In this document: one piece after another, positions 29,494 to 38,914 of the stretch
How positions within the stretch are numbered: position 1 is the stretch's first letter
Layout of the letters: every line of letters starts with the position of its first letter
The notes under the pieces: generated by a model
What the model was told of the DNA's origin: nothing
What the model saw: the letters and a program-made list of their open reading frames with translations, nothing else
Databases searched by the model: none
NCBI RefSeq assembly: GCF_923077115.1
Contig: NZ_CAKLPX010000004.1
Span: 248,001-312,000 of the forward strand
Length of the DNA: 64,000 bases
Reading direction: 5' to 3'
Source: Sinobacterium norvegicum
GTDB taxonomy: Bacteria > Pseudomonadota > Gammaproteobacteria > Pseudomonadales > Sinobacteriaceae
Program-made: the position numbers and the translations under genes

Positions 29494-30924
29494 TTATTGT
29501 TGTGCTAGTTTGGCTTCGGTGATGGCGATACGGCTCTTTAACCAGCCTGTTTCGCTGAAGTTACTCCCCGTTTTATAGGCGTTTTCAAGCAGTTGCTGTA
29601 AGGCGGCCAAACGAACTGCCTCGGATTCGGCGGTGCTGCCAGATCCGCCCTCGGCCATTTCGACCAGGTGCAGCGCCTTAACCGGTTCCTGCTGCGCCAA
29701 CTTCTGGCCGGCGCGGGCTAACAGCTTGTCGCTACCGCCAGCGAGTTCGGCGACATCAACGTACACCTCACGGGTCGGCACAGGGTAGAGCTCAGTGGTC
29801 GACTCGAAGTGGAACCAGGTGCTGTAGTTTTCCCAGATGCTGCGGACGTTCCAAGAAACCTTACCGTGGCCCTGGGTGAGACCTAGCTCCTCGGGTAATT
29901 GGATCTCTTCCATTAACTGCCATAACGACTTGCCTGCATTCATGCCGGCAACGGTTTCATCGTGGATGTAGCGGGTGACCTCGCGCATGGCGTATAGATC
30001 TTGCTGCAGTTGCTCTTCGCCGACAATCGGGTCGAAGTGGCTGGGCAGAATCAACTCTGGCTTGAGGGCAATCATGGTGTCGAGCGAGTTGATGTACTTG
30101 ATGGGGTCGCGGAACTTCTCACCACGCAGGGTGAACAGATTCGGTACCATGGGGAATAATGGGCCAAACACGTCACCGGTAAACAGTGCCTGCTCGTTCT
30201 CTACCCACATCACGATATTGTCCTCACCCTCGGCCCCCGGAGTTGGCAATACCAGAAACTCGGTGTCGCCGAGAGTGAAGCGGTATTCGTCACCGTCGGC
30301 AATGGTAATGTCTGGCACGATGTCACCAAAGGCAAAAATAGAGCCGGCTTCCGGTGGGTGCTCAGGCATAAAGGTATACAGTAGGCGGTTGCGGCCCCAG
30401 AAATAGTTTTCGAGGTCTTTCAGGTAGCGCTGGCCCTCGATGAAGTTGCGGTGGGTGATGATTTTGGCGTCGGGGTACTCGTTGCGCCAGAAGTTGGTGG
30501 CGCCGATGTGATCCTGATGCGAGTGAGATAGCACGATGTATTTGAGCTCACCCGGTGCGGCCTCCTGCAGTAAGCGCTTCTGTTTGGCACCCTGGGTCGC
30601 CAAGCCGGCATCGAAGATGACGTTGCCTTCCGAGGTGGCGACTAAGAAGCTGTTGGCCACGCCCTTGGCGCGATAGATGTTGTTGCCGAAGGTATCGACC
30701 TCAATCTCAATGTGGTGTAGGCCTGAGACGGTTTTAACTCCGCCCTCTTCGTTGGCCTCGGTATTGCTGGCCATATAGCTATCGGCCAAGCCACCGACGA
30801 TTTCGGCCTTGCGTTCTTCGATGACACGCTGGGTGGTTTCGTTGCCGAACAGTAAACCGACACCGATGCCAACGGCAACAGAGGCGGTAATAGTGGCAAT
30901 CATTTTAACGGGGAAAGAGCTCAT
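29494..30924 (-). CDS. MBL-fold hydrolase, alkyl-sulfatase-like
   Basis: A 476-residue protein with an N-terminal hydrophobic segment (about 8-26) that could be an uncleaved anchor or signal. The zinc motif H-x-H-x-D-H is H134-S-H136-Q-D138-H139, with further metal ligands in PTPGAEGEDNI and LILPSHFDPI. Near residues 400-440, GGSDKLLARAGQKLAQQEP and KALHLVEMAEGG resemble the dimerisation domain of SdsA-type alkylsulfatases. The C-terminal SCP2-like substrate-binding domain of SdsA (total about 650 residues) is absent. With the sulfatase directly downstream it suggests a sulfate-ester hydrolysis operon. Another MBL substrate is possible. Confidence 0.8.
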   Translation of the reverse strand: MSSFPVKMIATITASVAVGIGVGLLFGNETTQRVIEERKAEIVGGLADSYMASNTEANEEGGVKTVSGLHHIEIEVDTFGNNIYRAKGVANSFLVATSEGNVIFDAGLATQGAKQKRLLQEAAPGELKYIVLSHSHQDHIGATNFWRNEYPDAKIITHRNFIEGQRYLKDLENYFWGRNRLLYTFMPEHPPEAGSIFAFGDIVPDITIADGDEYRFTLGDTEFLVLPTPGAEGEDNIVMWVENEQALFTGDVFGPLFPMVPNLFTLRGEKFRDPIKYINSLDTMIALKPELILPSHFDPIVGEEQLQQDLYAMREVTRYIHDETVAGMNAGKSLWQLMEEIQLPEELGLTQGHGKVSWNVRSIWENYSTWFHFESTTELYPVPTREVYVDVAELAGGSDKLLARAGQKLAQQEPVKALHLVEMAEGGSGSTAESEAVRLAALQQLLENAYKTGSNFSETGWLKSRIAITEAKLAQQ

Positions 30925-31421
30925 AGGGCACGACCATGTTGTGATTGTTGTTGGTTGAATTTGTTATGTTGGTATTACAGCAGAGTGGCGGTGGTTTATG
31001 CTATCGGCCGATGGATTTGCACAAAGGAAAACTATTTCTCCCTCGGGGAAATAAATTTAACCAATAAAATCAGAAGCTTGAAATAATTTGTAAGGCAGTA
31101 GAAATTGACGCCTCTGACACTGAGAGGGCGGTAAACAGGCCGATTATTCCTGCTCGCAGCAAAAAATGCTGGGTTGCGCAGAGCTGAAAATACGACGTCA
31201 GGGAGCGGCTGGCGGTGGTGATTGTGGTGGTTTTGCGAGGGCGACATAGGCTGGAAATATCACCAGGCAGTAACGCCTTATTTTGGAGGGGAAGCCAACA
31301 GCCGCCGATCCGTGTATCATCGGCGGCTAAAATAATGATAACGTGATTACCCCTCGGGTTTGCAGCGGCAAATCTCAGTAGGATTTATTGTCCAACGGGT
31401 TGATAACTTTGGAGTTCTCCG
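30925..31421. other. Divergent spacer between the MBL hydrolase and GNAT genes
   Basis: A 497-base spacer that must hold promoters for both directions. A frame of 71 codons on the minus strand (31032-31247) has no ribosome site and unusual composition, and I do not accept it as a gene. The only clear structure is the hairpin at 31300-31328. Confidence 0.6.
31300..31328. repeat. 10-bp inverted repeat upstream of a GNAT gene
   Basis: AGCCGCCGAT (31300-31309) and ATCGGCGGCT (31319-31328) are perfect inverted copies with a nine-base loop. The site is 93 bases before the acetyltransferase start. There is no T tract on either side, so it is a candidate operator or leader hairpin rather than a terminator. 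Confidence 0.5.
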
Positions 31422-31868
31422 GTGAATCTACAATTTAGGCCATATACTGCCAGCGATGAAGAGGCCTGTATGGCGCTGTTTGATGCCAACTGTCCCGAAT
31501 TCTTCGCTCTCAACGAGCGCAAAGATTACGTCGAGTTTCTCGCCGCCAAGCCGGCAGGCTACGAGTTGTGTCTAAAAAATGGCAGGATTGTCGGCGCCTT
31601 TGGCCTGTTCGGCCTCGGTGCTGCCCGTGGCTGTCTCGATTGGACACTGATTAGCCCCGCCTGCCAGGGCGGCGGCATCGGCTCGTCGGTGATGGAGCGG
31701 GTCATTGTTGAGGCCAAGGCGGCTCAGATTGCCGTCATCGATATTGCCACCAGTCACAAGGCCTATCGTTTCTTTGAGAAAAAAGGCGCGGTTAAGATTG
31801 GCGAACAACTCAATGGCTGGGGTCAGGGCATGCACCGCATCGACATGAAGTTAGCCGTGGGCGTCTAG
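31422..31868 (+). CDS. GNAT family N-acetyltransferase
   Basis: A 148-residue acetyltransferase that starts at GTG with GGAG seven bases upstream. The fold is visible as FRPYTASDEEACMALFDAN at the N-terminus, motif A with ISPACQGGGIGSSVMERVI (Q-G-G-G-I-G, about residues 84-91), and ATSHKAYRFFEKKGAVKIGE near the end. It is followed after 25 bases by a second GNAT gene, which is not a close paralogue. The acceptor is unknown. Confidence 0.85.
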   Translation: MNLQFRPYTASDEEACMALFDANCPEFFALNERKDYVEFLAAKPAGYELCLKNGRIVGAFGLFGLGAARGCLDWTLISPACQGGGIGSSVMERVIVEAKAAQIAVIDIATSHKAYRFFEKKGAVKIGEQLNGWGQGMHRIDMKLAVGV

Positions 31869-31893
31869 CCAGGCCTGATGCCAGGGAGGCAGT

Positions 31894-32334
31894 ATGATCG
31901 AAGTGGTTAACGCCAATAATATAGAGCAGGTGTTGCCGTTGGTACGCGCCTATCAACAGTTTTATCAGGTGGCGGATATCTGCGACGATAACAATCGCGC
32001 GTTCTTTTCGCAGTTTGGCGACACCAACCCCAGTGGTTGTCAGTTTCTGTGTCGTGATGGCGATAAGGTGGTCGGCTTTGCCACTGTTTACTTTACCTTC
32101 ACCTCGACCCTTGCCAAAAAAGTTGCCGTACTCAACGATCTCTATACCCTAGAGGAATGCCGCGGCAAGGGTGTTGGGCGAGCATTGATCGAGCACTGTC
32201 GGCAGTTTGCCGGTGAGGCTGGTGCGGCACGGTTACAGTGGGTAACAGCGACGGATAACACTACGGCGAAAAAGCTCTACGACTCGCTAGACACCGCCAG
32301 CCGCGATTGGACGTTTTATACTTATAACACCTAA
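31894..32334 (+). CDS. GNAT family N-acetyltransferase
   Basis: A 146-residue acetyltransferase with GGGAGG ahead of its ATG. Motif A is LNDLYTLEECRGKGVGRALI, with R-G-K-G-V-G at about residues 91-96, followed by LQWVTATDNTTAKKLYDSL. This pattern is common in GNAT proteins that act on amines or amino acids, but nothing more specific is supported. It is probably cotranscribed with the preceding GNAT gene. Confidence 0.86.
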   Translation: MIEVVNANNIEQVLPLVRAYQQFYQVADICDDNNRAFFSQFGDTNPSGCQFLCRDGDKVVGFATVYFTFTSTLAKKVAVLNDLYTLEECRGKGVGRALIEHCRQFAGEAGAARLQWVTATDNTTAKKLYDSLDTASRDWTFYTYNT

Positions 32335-32351
32335 CACATTACTCTAGACGC

Positions 32352-32494
32352 AGCTCCGTCAGTAACGCCCCGCTGCTCATCATTGTGCACGCCACTCTGT
32401 GCGCCCCATCACTCTGCACGCCACTCCGTCAGTCACACCCCGCTCCTGTCGCTGCGCTTTTTGAAGTCGCTGGCAATGACTGACTGCGCGGCTT
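32352..32494. repeat. Degenerate extragenic repeat block
   Basis: Two copies of CTCCGTCAGT(A/C)AC(G/A)CCCCGCT occur at 32354-32374 and 32424-32444. A related unit, TGCACGCCACTC(T/C)GT, occurs at 32386-32400 and 32415-32429. The last part reads, on the minus strand, GTCATTGCCAGCGACTTC, reminiscent of dispersed REP- or MITE-like repeats seen between bacterial genes. The block fills most of the gap after the GNAT pair and does not code. Confidence 0.6.
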
Positions 32495-32617
32495 AGGTTG
32501 GGTGTTTGAGGCTGGTGTAAAGACTACCGCGCTTGTTGAAAGGATTTTCCCAAACAATTGCCCCAAAATTGGGAATAGTTTTTACTAAATATTCACCCTA
32601 AATATTCCTAGATAGTT

Positions 32618-33139
32618 CTATAACTCTGATTCGACTCTATTATGAAGATTATTCAAATAATCATGCAACTGATCTTTCTCAAATGCTTGAGAGGTTGAAG
32701 CTGATAGCTTTAAGCCTATATGTTTTTCATCGGTATAGATCGTTGCATAAATATTAGCTCCGAAGCTTATAAGATTGGCGGGCGTTCTTGCTTGTACAAA
32801 TGTAATTTTAGTTGCAGATTTAGGCGGTTCTACCGATACCCATGCTTCTTTATCATCAGATAAATCTTGGGCATCAACCCCAGCTAACACAAGAAGAAAA
32901 AAATCATCACCAGATAATCTCTTTGTTTCTGTCGTTTTAGATACCAATTTCGTGGTCCATTTAGATTTATTAATAGCGGATGTTACCGACTTCACTACGT
33001 CTTCATGAGATGAGTTAAATTGATAAGTGTAGCTTTCCGCAACTTCCTGTTTGCTTAGAGTTTCAATATTGTTCAAATTGGAGCAACCTGAGCAAAATAT
33101 TACTAATGCGAAGATTACGTAATTATTTAAAGTTTTCAT
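32618..33139 (-). CDS. Hypothetical lipoprotein
   Basis: A 173-residue protein. The signal peptide ends in a lipobox, VIFCSGC, with the lipid-modified Cys at residue 19; the +2 residue is Ser, suggesting outer-membrane sorting. The mature part is mixed polar with no recognised domain. The gene is markedly AT-richer than its surroundings and lies next to the degenerate repeats, so it may have been acquired separately. I do not recognise the family and no operon partner is present. Confidence 0.7.
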   Translation of the reverse strand: MKTLNNYVIFALVIFCSGCSNLNNIETLSKQEVAESYTYQFNSSHEDVVKSVTSAINKSKWTTKLVSKTTETKRLSGDDFFLLVLAGVDAQDLSDDKEAWVSVEPPKSATKITFVQARTPANLISFGANIYATIYTDEKHIGLKLSASTSQAFEKDQLHDYLNNLHNRVESEL

Positions 33140-33412
33140 ACTATATATTTTCTCTTTTATAATTATGAACTGGTTTTATCTATTAGATTAAACTATTAAC
33201 CTGCTGAAAAAAATGGCTTATTTGTTTTTTTACATTGTTTCAGGCTTGTGCGGAAAGAGGCGGAATTACGCGTTTTGTTGTTTTTATACAAAGTGTTGGG
33301 TTAGATGTAAACGAAGATCCTAAACCTACAGGGAGGTATTCATGGCGTTCTCTGCGGTGGTATAGTTGGGCGATAGAGCCACTCAATCCACAATAAAAAC
33401 GAACCACTATTT

Positions 33413-33874
33413 ATGAGCCTTTGGAAAGAACTGTACGATATTGTCGCCAGTGAGCGCAGCCGCTTGCAGAGTAAAGATGCCAACAAGCAGGCAGTGTTGT
33501 TTGAGCTAAAAAGCAATTTGGATTTTTTGGCCGATGGCTTAAAGAATGATATCGCGGCGAATAAACTGGTGTTGGGCTTGGAGTGCCAGGCCTTCGATCA
33601 GGGTATTACTCGTGGCTTTAGCTTAAACAGCTTGGCCAATAGGAAGGCGAGTGCTAAGACGGTGGCCGGCTTTGCTGAATTTAAAAAATACATCGGCAAG
33701 GATAGCGAGTATTTGATCAACAACGCCTATTTAAAAATTGCCTCGTTGAAAAAATTAGTGCAAGCAGATAATAAAAAAGACTACTCATTAAAAGTAAAAT
33801 CACTGTTTCGTTTTTTAGTCTTCGTTGTTGTTCATATCGAGGGTAGTGTTTTGCAGGCTAAGAAAGGGAAGTGA
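33413..33874 (+). CDS. Hypothetical cytosolic protein
   Basis: A 153-residue protein with no signal peptide or membrane span. It appears largely helical: SLWKELYDIVASERSRLQSK at the start, then AVLFELKSNLDFLADGLKND. It is rich in Lys and ends LQAKKGK. The ribosome site is weak. No family is recognised. It stands alone between an AT-rich spacer and the terminator of the convergent cytochrome gene. Confidence 0.6.
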   Translation: MSLWKELYDIVASERSRLQSKDANKQAVLFELKSNLDFLADGLKNDIAANKLVLGLECQAFDQGITRGFSLNSLANRKASAKTVAGFAEFKKYIGKDSEYLINNAYLKIASLKKLVQADNKKDYSLKVKSLFRFLVFVVVHIEGSVLQAKKGK

Positions 33875-33902
33875 ATTTTTATTGTTGTTCTTAATTTTTA
33901 AA

Positions 33903-33932
33903 CAAAAAAAATGGCAGGGTTTCCCCTGCCAT
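33903..33932 (-). terminator. Rho-independent terminator of the cytochrome c gene
   Basis: ATGGCAGGG (33911-33919) and CCCTGCCAT (33924-33932) form a perfect 9-bp stem with a four-base loop. Reading the minus strand, eight consecutive T residues follow (33910-33903). It lies just past the stop of the cytochrome gene. Confidence 0.92.
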
Positions 33933-33948
33933 CTAACCTACCCAATAC

Positions 33949-36501
33949 TTACTGTGCAGTAAGAATATCGCTAATGCGGGTATAGTGCTCGCCATTGCCA
34001 TTAATGCTGGCGGCAAAGTAGTTGTTAAACATCAGGTGCAAGGTGTTGTCAGTAACGTTAGCAAACTGAGTCCAGTTGCCTGTGGCGTCAGTAGACTTCA
34101 TCTTTAGATGCATATTGTACTTCGGCGCACTGATACTATAAGTATCGTGGGTACCGACCAAGGTCCACTCAGGGTCTTCGAAGGTCCAGCTGTCCACGTT
34201 AACCACGCTTAGGACATCGCCAGAACAGTCAGCACCAGAGTAAGAGACGCTTTTATCAACACGTACACCGTCCTGAATAACCACCATACCGCGAGCGTTA
34301 TCGACACGACACTCATCGTTTAGCCAAAGCCCATTCAGGCCTGGGTAATCAGTGCGATGACGGACGAACAAGCCACGAGGTTCTGGATCACCCTCTACAG
34401 CGTTGGCTAGCTGACCATCTTCCAAGGCGATAGTGTCTTGATCAACCGTGCCGTCTGGATGGGTATAAGTCACATTGTGAGACTCGTAGCCGCGTGAGTT
34501 GATAAAGGTATCGTTCACCTGCATATCCCAGTTTAAGGCAACCGATGGGTTGTTAACCAGTGAGGTATCGAAGTCTGCACACTGACCATCGGAGAAATGC
34601 TTGGTCATTAACGCCATGTTGTTACCGTGACGGAAAGTCAGGTTAAGCTGGTACGAGGTACCGTTATTACGCACGTGACAAACGCTGTCAAACTGACCGT
34701 TGTACTTGTTACCCTCGTTACGGTTAGTTTTGAAGGTTTGTAAGAAGGTAATCAAATCAGCTCTGTCTTCAGCAGAAAAACTACAACCGAACTCGTGACC
34801 CTTGTTAGAGAAAATAGGGTTGGCTGCTAAATGCTCTTCCATTGTTGGGTTGGGATTCTCAGCCGTCGGTATAACCGTGGCGTAGCTGGTGCGATCGGCC
34901 GCACAGCCCAACAGAGATTCTAGGCTATCGATAGAGCCATTGTGCAAATAGGTACGATCATCCCACAGTGAGATAAAGCGTGGCGCCTTAACCTTGCGAG
35001 TCACCTCACCGGTAACACCAGCAGGGAAACGCTCAGCAATCAGCGCAATACCGTTTTCCCAACCGCCGGCACCGTCAAAGGCATCGGGATCCCAAACAGG
35101 GTTGTAGATGTTGGCGTGTTCAGCTTCAACATTCACTTCTGCGTGTGCATACGGACGTGATGTTTCACCGCCTGGGCCGTTGTGACAGCTGGTACAGTTG
35201 CTATCGAAAATGGCTTCACCACGTTTTGCCGCTGCGGTATCGAAGCTACGATCTGTCGGTAGCGAAGGCTCGTCGATCGACTCCAGATAGCGAACCAATG
35301 GCAGGTAACGGTATTCTTTTACCCAGTAGTTATATTCATCACGGCTCTCAGGGGTATCGGGGTCGCTGACGGTCATGGTGATGAAACCGCGAATGAATTG
35401 AATCAGAGAGTAACCACCGCCGTTCCAGCCCAAGCCTTGTTGTTCATTAAAGCCGAACTGCTTGAGTACGTTTGGATCGGTAGGAATGGCGCCATTGTTC
35501 ATCATGCGGGTCATCGCATGGACACCGTCATCCTGCATTGGGCGAACAAGGAAATCCTGCACACCAGGCCAGGTTGCCCAGTTAACCAATTGCTCTTCCG
35601 GGGTGGACTGGATAGAGGCGAGGTCTTCAGGTACAGAACCGGCTAAAATTACCGCATTTACGTCGTTAAGAAATGCATTCTTAGCAACGTCTTGGCCGTA
35701 TTTCGCATTTGAATCGGCAACCGCTTGAGCCACGCTGGCCATTAAGCCATCGGGATCATGGGCTTCACCTGGAATACCCAATAAGGTCGACAAAGGCAGC
35801 TGACCTTGAGCCGCCGTCATGCGCGCATAATCAAAATCGGTAGAGGCAATACCGACGGCAAAATTACCATCGTCCATCTGCTTGAAGTGACAAGAGCTAC
35901 AGGTGAATGAGTAAACTTTAATGGCGTCAGCAGGGTCGGCTGCATTGCCAAAATCACCACTACTGTGGGCAATGCCGACAGGTAGCTGGCGGGTGCCAAT
36001 CTCTGGGTTTGATGCCGGTGCTGGAATTGTTGCCACGGCATTCGGGTCTTCATACATACCGAAGTTAGACATGCCTGGACCCATGAAGTCATCGAAGTAC
36101 TGGAGCATCCAGTCAACCATAACCTGTGGCGCACCCGTGGTGTCGAAGTGGCCGTAGAAATATTGATACTTACCGCATGACAGCAGCGTTTGACGGTCGT
36201 AAGTATCAACAAAGTTGTCGATGATGTAGATTTCACGATCCGATAAATCGGCTAATGACGCCTCTTCATCGCTGATGCCGCTCAGTACATCGGCATTATC
36301 GATGAGGTATTGATCCAGGTCGGCTTGATATTGATCACAGGCAGGCTTGGTCACGTCCCACTCAATAACCGTTGCCAAATCAGGCCCCACGTCATTGGTG
36401 AAACCGTTATAGGATTGATAACCCGGCAGAACATCTGCGTGGGCGGTATTCCAACTGAGCAGTGCGGACACTGCTAGCAGGACAGGTGTTTTTTTTAACA
36501 T
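33949..36501 (-). CDS. Exported two-haem c-type cytochrome with extra C-terminal domain
   Basis: An 850-residue protein with a signal peptide (1-22, cleavage after AHA). Two haem c motifs are present: C201-S-S-C204-H205 and C436-T-S-C439-H440. The second lies in RGEAIFDSNCTSCHNGPGGE and is followed by KAPRFISLWDDRTYLHNGSI, a pattern found in di-haem cytochrome c peroxidase/MauG-like and related proteins. After about residue 600 comes a Cys-containing, probably beta-rich domain of about 250 residues that I do not recognise. It is 193 bases downstream of a TonB-dependent receptor gene. A periplasmic redox role on an imported compound is plausible but unproven. Confidence 0.8.
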   Translation of the reverse strand: MLKKTPVLLAVSALLSWNTAHADVLPGYQSYNGFTNDVGPDLATVIEWDVTKPACDQYQADLDQYLIDNADVLSGISDEEASLADLSDREIYIIDNFVDTYDRQTLLSCGKYQYFYGHFDTTGAPQVMVDWMLQYFDDFMGPGMSNFGMYEDPNAVATIPAPASNPEIGTRQLPVGIAHSSGDFGNAADPADAIKVYSFTCSSCHFKQMDDGNFAVGIASTDFDYARMTAAQGQLPLSTLLGIPGEAHDPDGLMASVAQAVADSNAKYGQDVAKNAFLNDVNAVILAGSVPEDLASIQSTPEEQLVNWATWPGVQDFLVRPMQDDGVHAMTRMMNNGAIPTDPNVLKQFGFNEQQGLGWNGGGYSLIQFIRGFITMTVSDPDTPESRDEYNYWVKEYRYLPLVRYLESIDEPSLPTDRSFDTAAAKRGEAIFDSNCTSCHNGPGGETSRPYAHAEVNVEAEHANIYNPVWDPDAFDGAGGWENGIALIAERFPAGVTGEVTRKVKAPRFISLWDDRTYLHNGSIDSLESLLGCAADRTSYATVIPTAENPNPTMEEHLAANPIFSNKGHEFGCSFSAEDRADLITFLQTFKTNRNEGNKYNGQFDSVCHVRNNGTSYQLNLTFRHGNNMALMTKHFSDGQCADFDTSLVNNPSVALNWDMQVNDTFINSRGYESHNVTYTHPDGTVDQDTIALEDGQLANAVEGDPEPRGLFVRHRTDYPGLNGLWLNDECRVDNARGMVVIQDGVRVDKSVSYSGADCSGDVLSVVNVDSWTFEDPEWTLVGTHDTYSISAPKYNMHLKMKSTDATGNWTQFANVTDNTLHLMFNNYFAASINGNGEHYTRISDILTAQ

Positions 36502-36634
36502 GATGTAACCCCTAGTTTTTATTTTTTTAAAATGTCCCTCCTGTACCAGCTTTATGACTCAGGACATTGGTTTCCAGCATAAGTACTAATATCAACTGTG
36601 GTTCCTTCACTTAAGCACTTTTATGGAACAAGTA

Positions 36635-36662
36635 AGCCCCCAACCCTAATGCGTTGGAGGCT
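36635..36662 (-). promoter_or_regulatory. Intercistronic hairpin between receptor and cytochrome genes
   Basis: On the minus strand AGCCTCCAAC and GTTGGGGGCT pair over ten positions (one G-U), with an eight-base loop. It starts 33 bases after the receptor stop. No T tract follows, so it is more likely an RNA-stabilising or attenuating hairpin than a full terminator. Confidence 0.5.
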
Positions 36663-36694
36663 TTAACTAAAACTCCTTTACTAACTTTTTAACA

Positions 36695-38914
36695 TTAGAA
36701 ATCAGCAACAAGCTCTACACCGAAGTTACGCGGCGCATTGTATTGACCAAAGGCTGCGAAAGTTGGAATGACCACGACGCGGGCGTAGCGTTCATCACTC
36801 AAGTTACGGCCGTAGGCGCTGATTCTGTAGTTCTCAGCAACCGTCAGATCGATACTGGCGTTATGAATACCCATTGCCTCAACTTCACCGCGAGGGTCGT
36901 TGTCGATAACGGTTTGGTAGTCATCTGTCCAGCGATAGCTGTAGTGGAGGCCAAGCTCACCAAAACCAACATCCTGGTAATAATCGGCGCCTGCGGCAAA
37001 GGTATATTCAGGTGCGTTACGCAATTCTAAATCAGAGTTGTCGGTAGGCTCTTCAATAGCGCCACCGTCAATGTCTGCATAGAAGTCTTTAAAGCTGGCA
37101 TCCAAATAACCGGCGTTGGCATAAACACTTAAGCTGTGTGTTAGCTGCGCCGTTGCTTCAAGTTCAACACCTTGAAGTACAGCATCTGCGGCATTTCGTA
37201 TTACGGTGTTAGCGCTTTGGCCAGGCACAGAGACTATGACGTCCTCTTGCTTGTCTTGATAGTCGCCATAGAACAAGGTGCCGTTTAGACGTAAACGGTT
37301 ATTCCACAGCTCAGTCTTTACACCGGCTTCCCAGCTGTTAACCGTCTCTGGGTCGTAACCGTCGGCATCAGGCACGGTTGAACGAGCGAAGTAACCACCG
37401 CTGCGGAAACCTTCCGAGTAGGAGACAAAGGCCATCACGTCATCGGTAAAGTTATACTGCAGAGCAACCCGTGGCGAGAAGTTGGTCCAGCTTTGGTCAA
37501 ACTTTTCTTCAGGGCCATCTGGGGTAATAGGAGTACCGTCAGCCATCTTAATGCCAGCAGCATAAGTGGTGATTGTTTTCTCTTCATCGGTATAACGGCC
37601 ACCCAGGTTTAGTATCAAGTCCTCGGTAATGTTCCAGTCGACGTTAGCAAACAGTGAGGTGGCGGTGTTGGTACCGGAGTTATCAAGGTGTTGAGTTGCT
37701 CCCGGTGGCATGCCAAACCAATCCCACATCTGGTAGCTGGTCTGATTCTGTTTATAATCAGAGTCCCAGTAGTAGGCACCAAAAGTAGCGAAGATGTTAT
37801 CGGTCAGCTCACCAGAAGCACGGAACTCCTGGCTGAACTGGCTGTATTCGCTGCCGGTGTTGACATACATAAACTCAATTGAGTTTGCGTCATACTCGAG
37901 GCGGGCATCCTCATCGCGGCTTACCGCACCGGTAATAGACGTTAAGGTCCAGTCGGCGACGGTCCAGTTCATGGTCAATGCGGCAAAGTCATTGGTGGCA
38001 GAAGCGCTGTTAGGGCCATTGGTCGAGCTATGGTCTTCATCGCTGTTAGGATCTGACTCGGCACAACCTTCAGGCATTCCGGCAGTAAGCGCTGGAAGCA
38101 TACATGCCAGCTCGCTCATTTCATTGAAGTTTGAGAAAGCACCCCAGTCAGAATCATCTTCGATACGTTCGAGTGTTAAAGCAATATCGAAGTTATCACC
38201 GATATCGAATGCCGCAGTGGCACCAAATTGCTGAAAATCAGTACCGCCAACATCACCACCATAGACGTCGTTTTCGATGTAGCCATCGCTTTCAGACTTG
38301 GTGGCAAAAAGTTTCAATCCACCGGCTTCGGTTAAAGGCAGGTTAACCACGGCCTTGGCTTCAAGCAGGCCAAAGTTATCGGCACCGACTTTGACCTTGG
38401 CGCCAAATTCTTTGGTTGGCTCGCTACGAACGATGTTAAGAGCACCACCGACGGTGTTCTTACCGAACAATGTGCCCTGGGGGCCACGGAGTACTTCAAT
38501 ACGCTCGATGTCGAAGTTGTCCATCAGCTGACCGGCGGCGGTACCGATGTAGACACCGTCTAGGATAACGCCGATCGGTGGATCCAAGCTCTTATCGGGT
38601 TCCTGGAAGCTAACACCACGAATAGAGATTGAGGCTGCACTACTGGCCGGCGTCATGTCGATAGACACGTTGGGCACGTAATTTTGTAGATCTTTTATAT
38701 TTCGAACCGCTGAGTTATCCAGCTGAGTTGTAATAGCGGTAACCGATACCGCGACATCCTGCAAAGATTCCTCACGCTTACGCGCGGTGACGATCACCTC
38801 TTCAAGTGCAATTTCACCCTGCTGTGCGTAGGTGTTCGAAGAGAACGCCCCCACAGCAGACACAGCACTGGCCAAAGCCAGCATTGCTGAAATGTTATTT
38901 TTTATTTTTATCAT
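36695..38914 (-). CDS. TonB-dependent outer-membrane receptor
   Basis: The product is 739 residues from ATG 38914, which has GGAG six bases upstream and gives a proper signal peptide (1-29, cleavage after NTYA). A longer frame to 39157 has no signal and no ribosome site. The plug domain starts after the TonB-box-like region with EEVIVTARKREESLQDVAVS and contains RIEVLRGPQGTLFGKNTVGG. The barrel ends in NFGVELVADF with a C-terminal Phe. The plug signature is typical of the large TBDR group from marine and catabolic bacteria whose members import hydrophobic or carbohydrate substrates. No TonB/ExbBD genes are nearby. Its position beside the catabolic cluster suggests uptake of that substrate. 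Confidence 0.93.
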   Translation of the reverse strand: MIKIKNNISAMLALASAVSAVGAFSSNTYAQQGEIALEEVIVTARKREESLQDVAVSVTAITTQLDNSAVRNIKDLQNYVPNVSIDMTPASSAASISIRGVSFQEPDKSLDPPIGVILDGVYIGTAAGQLMDNFDIERIEVLRGPQGTLFGKNTVGGALNIVRSEPTKEFGAKVKVGADNFGLLEAKAVVNLPLTEAGGLKLFATKSESDGYIENDVYGGDVGGTDFQQFGATAAFDIGDNFDIALTLERIEDDSDWGAFSNFNEMSELACMLPALTAGMPEGCAESDPNSDEDHSSTNGPNSASATNDFAALTMNWTVADWTLTSITGAVSRDEDARLEYDANSIEFMYVNTGSEYSQFSQEFRASGELTDNIFATFGAYYWDSDYKQNQTSYQMWDWFGMPPGATQHLDNSGTNTATSLFANVDWNITEDLILNLGGRYTDEEKTITTYAAGIKMADGTPITPDGPEEKFDQSWTNFSPRVALQYNFTDDVMAFVSYSEGFRSGGYFARSTVPDADGYDPETVNSWEAGVKTELWNNRLRLNGTLFYGDYQDKQEDVIVSVPGQSANTVIRNAADAVLQGVELEATAQLTHSLSVYANAGYLDASFKDFYADIDGGAIEEPTDNSDLELRNAPEYTFAAGADYYQDVGFGELGLHYSYRWTDDYQTVIDNDPRGEVEAMGIHNASIDLTVAENYRISAYGRNLSDERYARVVVIPTFAAFGQYNAPRNFGVELVADF

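Noticed and set aside
31032-31247. 71-codon frame on the minus strand in the MBL/GNAT spacer
   Set aside because: No ribosome site or recognisable domain; composition looks non-coding.
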